DNA from: Serratia liquefaciens
GTDB lineage: Bacteria > Pseudomonadota > Gammaproteobacteria > Enterobacterales > Enterobacteriaceae
Length of the DNA stretch: 64,000 bases
Assembly: GCA_012719855.1 (NCBI GenBank)
Contig: JAAXZN010000050.1
Coordinates: 124,001-188,000 of the forward strand
Reading direction: 5' to 3'
Shown: piece after piece, positions 60,434 to 64,000 of the stretch
How the letters are laid out: every line of letters starts with the position of its first letter
How positions within the stretch are numbered: position 1 is the stretch's first letter
The notes under the pieces: model-generated
Database searches by the model: none
Seen by the model: the letters and a program-made list of their open reading frames with translations, nothing else
Told to the model about the DNA's origin: nothing
Program-made: the position numbers and the translations under genes

Positions 60434-61699
60434 TTATTTGAAGTATGCATCGGCAGCAGGCGCGCCGGTTTCTTGCTGCTGCTGGCCGGAGTTACCTGCC
60501 AGAGGAGCGGCTTCGCCTAGAGACTTGAACATTACGTCCAGAGCGTCACCTTTGAGCGCGTTGGCTACGACATCGCCATGAACCTTCGCAACAGCTTCAC
60601 GCTTGGTTTTCTCCTCAGCGCGAGAGTTGGCGGTGAGTGTTTCGGCCAGTTGGTTATGGTTGGTCTGCAGCGCATCAACTTTGTCAGTGATTGGCTTTAG
60701 CGCCTCGGCGAAGTTGGCAGCCAGGCCTTTGCCGATTTCGGTGATCAGCTCTTGTTTCTCTTCAGTGGTTAAAGGCATGTCGCCCTCCGTTTGGTGGTTT
60801 GGTGCAGGTTGTCCCTGCGGAGTAAATAAGGATTTAACTTTGTTGGCGACGACCGTCACCCAGGACTCTTGGCGCGCTACCGGTGTGCCTGTATCGTCAA
60901 AGGTGATCTTCCCGCCGTCAGAGGAATAACCGTAAACCTGCGCGGTTCCGCCATTACGCATGATTACGACTTGCGAATCGGTAAAGTCAGCAACCCACGC
61001 GTACTCATTTTCACCAGGCGCAAATTTTGCTTTCGCGGCCCTATCAAGCCGCAATTCGCGATCACGATAAGACTCACCCACCAACGCACCAGAATTAGCC
61101 TTGAGCGGCGTCGCAAGGTCGGCGTTAACCATCAGACCAACGCCCTGCTCAGGAGTCGCTGCACCTACCTCATGCAACAGAATGGCGTCGTGATCCATGC
61201 CGTGAATTTTCGCTACCCATTTGGCACCGGTAGACTTCTGCTGCTCGTTTGGCTCCAACTGGTCAAGGAATACCGCTACGCTTGTATGAATCGGGGGAAC
61301 GTCTTCACCACGCTCAATTGCAGCGACACGTTCGATCAGTTCCCTGCCGCCTTCGCTTTGATTGGCGGTCTGGGTATCCACCCATTTTTCCAGGTAAATT
61401 CGGTTGCCTGATTTTTTAACGTTCCTGTTCCAAGCGCCGATATGGCCCTGGTTGATACCTTCAGGAGAAAAGGCGGAGATGAACGCGCCGTTGAGTTGCG
61501 GATGCCCTAATGGTGCCAGGGTGCCTTCCAGCCCTGCGTAATGAGCATCTATTTCGCTTGCCGTATAGAGACCGTCATTCATGACGACGTTTGCCGGTAG
61601 CGTGTAGCTTGGCAAAATAAGATGTTCGCGCCCGTTGTACGTCTCACGACGGATAGCCTGACTGTTTACCTTGGTGGTTACGTTAACTTGAACTTTCAT
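60434..61699 (-). CDS. Prohead protease-scaffold fusion (DUF2213)
   Basis: 421 residues. The N-terminal half (1-210) has the DUF2213 protease layout (GHPQLNGAFISAFSPEGINQ, SVAVFLDQLEP), ending with a linker at about 295-307. The C-terminal part is a helical scaffold with coiled-coil-like repeats (KPITDKVDALQTNHNQLAET). An in-frame internal start at 60778 could make the scaffold alone. Confidence 0.86.
   Translation of the reverse strand: MKVQVNVTTKVNSQAIRRETYNGREHLILPSYTLPANVVMNDGLYTASEIDAHYAGLEGTLAPLGHPQLNGAFISAFSPEGINQGHIGAWNRNVKKSGNRIYLEKWVDTQTANQSEGGRELIERVAAIERGEDVPPIHTSVAVFLDQLEPNEQQKSTGAKWVAKIHGMDHDAILLHEVGAATPEQGVGLMVNADLATPLKANSGALVGESYRDRELRLDRAAKAKFAPGENEYAWVADFTDSQVVIMRNGGTAQVYGYSSDGGKITFDDTGTPVARQESWVTVVANKVKSLFTPQGQPAPNHQTEGDMPLTTEEKQELITEIGKGLAANFAEALKPITDKVDALQTNHNQLAETLTANSRAEEKTKREAVAKVHGDVVANALKGDALDVMFKSLGEAAPLAGNSGQQQQETGAPAADAYFK
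60776..60788 (-). promoter_or_regulatory. Internal ribosome site and start for a separate scaffold protein
   Basis: Within the protease-scaffold gene, minus-strand GGAGGGCGACATG gives a strong site 4 bases before an in-frame ATG (60778), encoding the last 114 residues from MPLTTEEKQELITEI. This is the lambda C/Nu3 arrangement. Confidence 0.75.
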
Positions 61700-61702
61700 G
61701 GA

Positions 61703-62629
61703 TTAACCCTCTGCCCATTTGTAGCCTCTCTCCTTCATGTCACTTAGCGTCTGCTTGGCTTTATCGATGACAGAAGGGGTGAGAGGATTCCCTTTTTCAT
61801 CCACCAGCACGGAAATCTGAGAGCACTTGCAGTTGATGGCGTTGCCGTTTTTGGTGTACCACTCCCTAACCTCATCTTGTGTGTACAGATGAGCATGCCT
61901 GGCGGCGTGTGTGGCGCGGGTCGTGGGGCTTAGTGCAGAGATGTGCATCAGCTTTGTTTTGATGCCGTAGCGGTCTTGAGCGTCTTGTGCTTCGTCCCAG
62001 CGAGCGCGCCGGAGTGCGGTGGTGATTTCCGTTCTGGCGATACGATTAGCACGCCGGGTTTCAATGCCGGTTTGCTCGTTCAGGTTTTTAGCTACGTCCC
62101 GCGGATTGAGCCCCCTGGCAATGCCATCTGTCAGAATGCGTGCCATATCGCTTTTAACCTGAGCACTGAGCCCTTTCATCTCTTCGAACTCACGCGCTCT
62201 AACCAGAATCAGGCGAAGTTGATATGGCTCGCTCAACAGGATATTGGGAACATCCTGCTGACCGGCAGCATAAGCAGAGGATTGCTGGGAAAGGTTGTAA
62301 TATTCCTGAGCGGTGCCACGCTGGTATGCCACGGAAACGTAGCGCCCAAAGAACCAGAGGTTAAACTCCCCGCCTTCCAACAAAATGTCATCCACCAGCG
62401 CCTCTCCGTTCTGCAGCAACATTGAGAGAAGGCCCTGATCAAGTCGGAAGGTATAACGTTCGTTGACTACTGGTTCTGAGGGGATCCGGTGAAGAATATC
62501 GATGTAGCCTTTCGTTATCAGCTTCATGCGTTTTGCAAACTCACGCATGGCACCTCGCTCAAGCTTATCGACTCCAGTGGGGTCTTTGATGTTACTCGGC
62601 AGTATTGGAGGCTTAGGTTTCCTCGTCAT
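61703..62629 (-). CDS. Phage head morphogenesis (MuF/SPP1 gp7-like) protein
   Basis: 308 residues from ATG 62629. The C-terminal MuF pattern RIARTEITTALRRARWDEAQ, THAARHAHLYTQDEVREWYT, INCKCSQISV. Often injected or needed for head assembly. The start overlaps the portal stop by 17 bases. Confidence 0.85.
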   Translation of the reverse strand: MTRKPKPPILPSNIKDPTGVDKLERGAMREFAKRMKLITKGYIDILHRIPSEPVVNERYTFRLDQGLLSMLLQNGEALVDDILLEGGEFNLWFFGRYVSVAYQRGTAQEYYNLSQQSSAYAAGQQDVPNILLSEPYQLRLILVRAREFEEMKGLSAQVKSDMARILTDGIARGLNPRDVAKNLNEQTGIETRRANRIARTEITTALRRARWDEAQDAQDRYGIKTKLMHISALSPTTRATHAARHAHLYTQDEVREWYTKNGNAINCKCSQISVLVDEKGNPLTPSVIDKAKQTLSDMKERGYKWAEG

Positions 62630-63941
62630 CCCCTGTTTCTCCAAGCGGATTACCGCTTTCGGTCTCGAATCCTGCAGCAGTTCGAACTTCGTCACCACTG
62701 AATGGGGCCACGTCTCCACTTTCCACCATGGCCTTGTTCACCTCAGCCATAGTTTTGGAGTCTGCCAGGCGTTCAGCGCGCGTCTGCTGATTGAGGTCAT
62801 CCCAGATAACCGTCTTCTGTCCAACTGAATCGATAATGTTCAGGTCAATCAGCTTGTCGCAGAAGTCCTCAATTTCGAACGACAGATCGCCGCGGCGGCT
62901 CTGGCAGCGACCGTTCATATACTTCTGGTCTTCTGTGCTTGAGCGCTCAGCCTGTTGGTTCCCAACCAGTATCCGCGTCGGGATATCAACGCCAGCAGAG
63001 GCCGTCTGCAGGTTTACGTTATAGGTCGGGCTGGGATCTGATACCGGGGAAACCAGAGAGGTTACACTGGCACCTTGAAGACTCATCAACACGTCGTTGC
63101 CGCGGTTCATCTCACGAGCTGCTTCGTTGAACTTGTCCTGCAACTCATCAACACTTACGCCATACATTGACGCGAGACTGCCAAAGTCGATCTCTTTGTC
63201 GAAGCTAAGAGCAAGCTGGCGCGCTGCGTTCTTCAGGAATGACTCGCCAGATCCGCCTTCTACTTTCTCCAGGCTGACGAAAGCGTTATACGCAGGCTCC
63301 AGGAAGCCAATAGCATCGTCGGTGTAGTCACCGAGGATAAATATTCGGTCAGGATGAATATCAACACGGCGGGTCGAACCATTCGACAGGCGTTCGGTGT
63401 ACTGCCACATCTTCGGCTTGCCATAGGTTTTCGAGTTGAGCCCACCATCCCATTCGCTAACATTCAGCGAACCCGCCCAGGCCACCGTAACTTTTTCAAG
63501 CCCGCGGCCTTTCGTTACTTCGATGTTCCATGGCTTGTCGTCGCGAATATGCAACAGAATGCCAGAGTAACGACCTACAAGGCGTCTACGGTCAGCATCC
63601 GAAAAAGCTCTCCACAGCCGATTCGAGAACACCTGTTTGAGTTTTTTCTCCCAGGCTGTTTCCTCGCGTTTCTCGTCTGACTTATCACCCTCAATAATTT
63701 CCGGGTTGGTTTGCCAGCACTTCCCCACCAGCTTTTCTACTGCGCCATGAGCAATGCCGCCACGGCGATAAAGCGAATAGAGGTTTTCATAAGTGATCTG
63801 GTCAGGAAAACCGTATTCACACCATGCTGAACCGCGCTTGTTATCCAGGCCCATCGATGGCCCCAGCATCCCCATACGGGCACGCTCAATCCTGGCGTCG
63901 TTCAACGCGTGGTTGACGGCCAGTTGGAGGTTTTTATTCAT
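62613..63941 (-). CDS. Portal protein (DUF1073)
   Basis: 442 residues, DUF1073 pattern: YENLYSLYRRGGIAHGAVEK, VGKCWQTNPEII. Dodecameric ring for DNA entry. Family length for this portal class. Confidence 0.88.
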   Translation of the reverse strand: MNKNLQLAVNHALNDARIERARMGMLGPSMGLDNKRGSAWCEYGFPDQITYENLYSLYRRGGIAHGAVEKLVGKCWQTNPEIIEGDKSDEKREETAWEKKLKQVFSNRLWRAFSDADRRRLVGRYSGILLHIRDDKPWNIEVTKGRGLEKVTVAWAGSLNVSEWDGGLNSKTYGKPKMWQYTERLSNGSTRRVDIHPDRIFILGDYTDDAIGFLEPAYNAFVSLEKVEGGSGESFLKNAARQLALSFDKEIDFGSLASMYGVSVDELQDKFNEAAREMNRGNDVLMSLQGASVTSLVSPVSDPSPTYNVNLQTASAGVDIPTRILVGNQQAERSSTEDQKYMNGRCQSRRGDLSFEIEDFCDKLIDLNIIDSVGQKTVIWDDLNQQTRAERLADSKTMAEVNKAMVESGDVAPFSGDEVRTAAGFETESGNPLGETGDDEET

Positions 63942-63962
63942 GTTGATTCCGTTGTGGGGTTA

Positions 63963-64000
63963 TTACCGGAGGCGTTTAGGGAGCATCATTCCCATACTCT
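63963..64000 (-). CDS. Upstream gene C-terminus (probable terminase large subunit, partial)
   Basis: Only the last codons are in the window: a minus-strand frame ends with Met-Met-Leu-Pro-Lys-Arg-Leu-Arg at TAA 63963-63965, 21 bases before the portal start. Terminase is expected here by phage gene order. Very little to support it. Confidence 0.3.
   Translation of the reverse strand, partial: SMGMMLPKRLR

Larger units (their letters stand above)
41583..64000 (-). mobile_element. Siphovirus-type prophage, late/structural half (incomplete)
   Basis: Continuous minus-strand head and tail genes from the window edge to the tRNA-Lys att site, interrupted by accessory genes. No integrase, repressor, replication or lysis genes are seen here; they should lie beyond 64000. 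Confidence 0.93.

Overview
The window looks like about 41.6 kb of enterobacterial chromosome followed by about 22.4 kb of integrated siphovirus. I infer a Serratia-like member of the Enterobacterales. The block uvrY-uvrC-pgsA-tRNA-Gly-tRNA-Cys-tRNA-Leu has the order known from enterics, and full-length ProP, EptB, YecF, YdgC, UspF and Cho homologues surround it. The host part is GC-rich. The exceptions are an AT-rich islet at about 39.6-41.1 kb and the AT-rich stretch at 15.9-16.4 kb.

Layout. 0-3.7 kb: proP (osmoprotectant uptake) and eptB (LPS core modification). 3.9-8.9 kb: a cellobiose/chitobiose-type PTS operon (IIB, IIA, GH4 phospho-glucosidase, IIC) with a divergent RpiR regulator whose DNA-binding domain is repeated. 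9.1-16.9 kb: small membrane and lipoprotein genes, three tRNAs, and the pgsA/uvrC/uvrY block. 17.0-27.3 kb: a complete trans-4-hydroxy-L-proline catabolic locus (2-epimerase, three-subunit D-hydroxyproline dehydrogenase, deaminase, 2-oxoglutarate-semialdehyde dehydrogenase, permease, imine reductase) around a PAS-AraC regulator. It should carry hydroxyproline to 2-oxoglutarate.

27.9-34.9 kb is the most interesting region. A LuxR-type solo regulator with altered ligand-pocket residues is divergent from a tight five-gene operon: a PaaH-like 3-hydroxyacyl-CoA dehydrogenase, a PaaJ/PcaF-like thiolase, a 5-aminolevulinate-synthase-like PLP enzyme lacking two of the succinyl-binding residues, an MFS exporter and an enoyl-CoA hydratase, ending in a terminator. 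I read it as a candidate small-molecule (possibly signal) biosynthesis system that builds a C6 dicarboxylic acyl-CoA and condenses it with an amino acid. That reading is inference.

34.9-41.6 kb: an ABM-family enzyme, an ACS-type MFS transporter, a DedA protein, a lipoprotein carrying a TolA domain III, a lipoprotein unit that has a second copy inside the prophage, cho, and an AT-rich HTH/beta-propeller-lipoprotein pair. At 41,583 the 3' half of a tRNA-Lys marks one prophage attachment site. From there to the window end, late genes run leftward on the minus strand: terminase end, portal, MuF-type head protein, protease/scaffold, decoration, capsid, connectors, tail tube, chaperone, tape measure, tail tip, NlpC/P60, TipJ, and a tail fibre with an SGNH-esterase-like domain. 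Accessory (moron) genes interrupt this operon: a bactofilin-like protein, a periplasmic protein, lipoprotein copy B, a YafO-type toxin with an unrecognised partner, and two plus-strand genes. Integrase, repressor and replication genes are not in the window.
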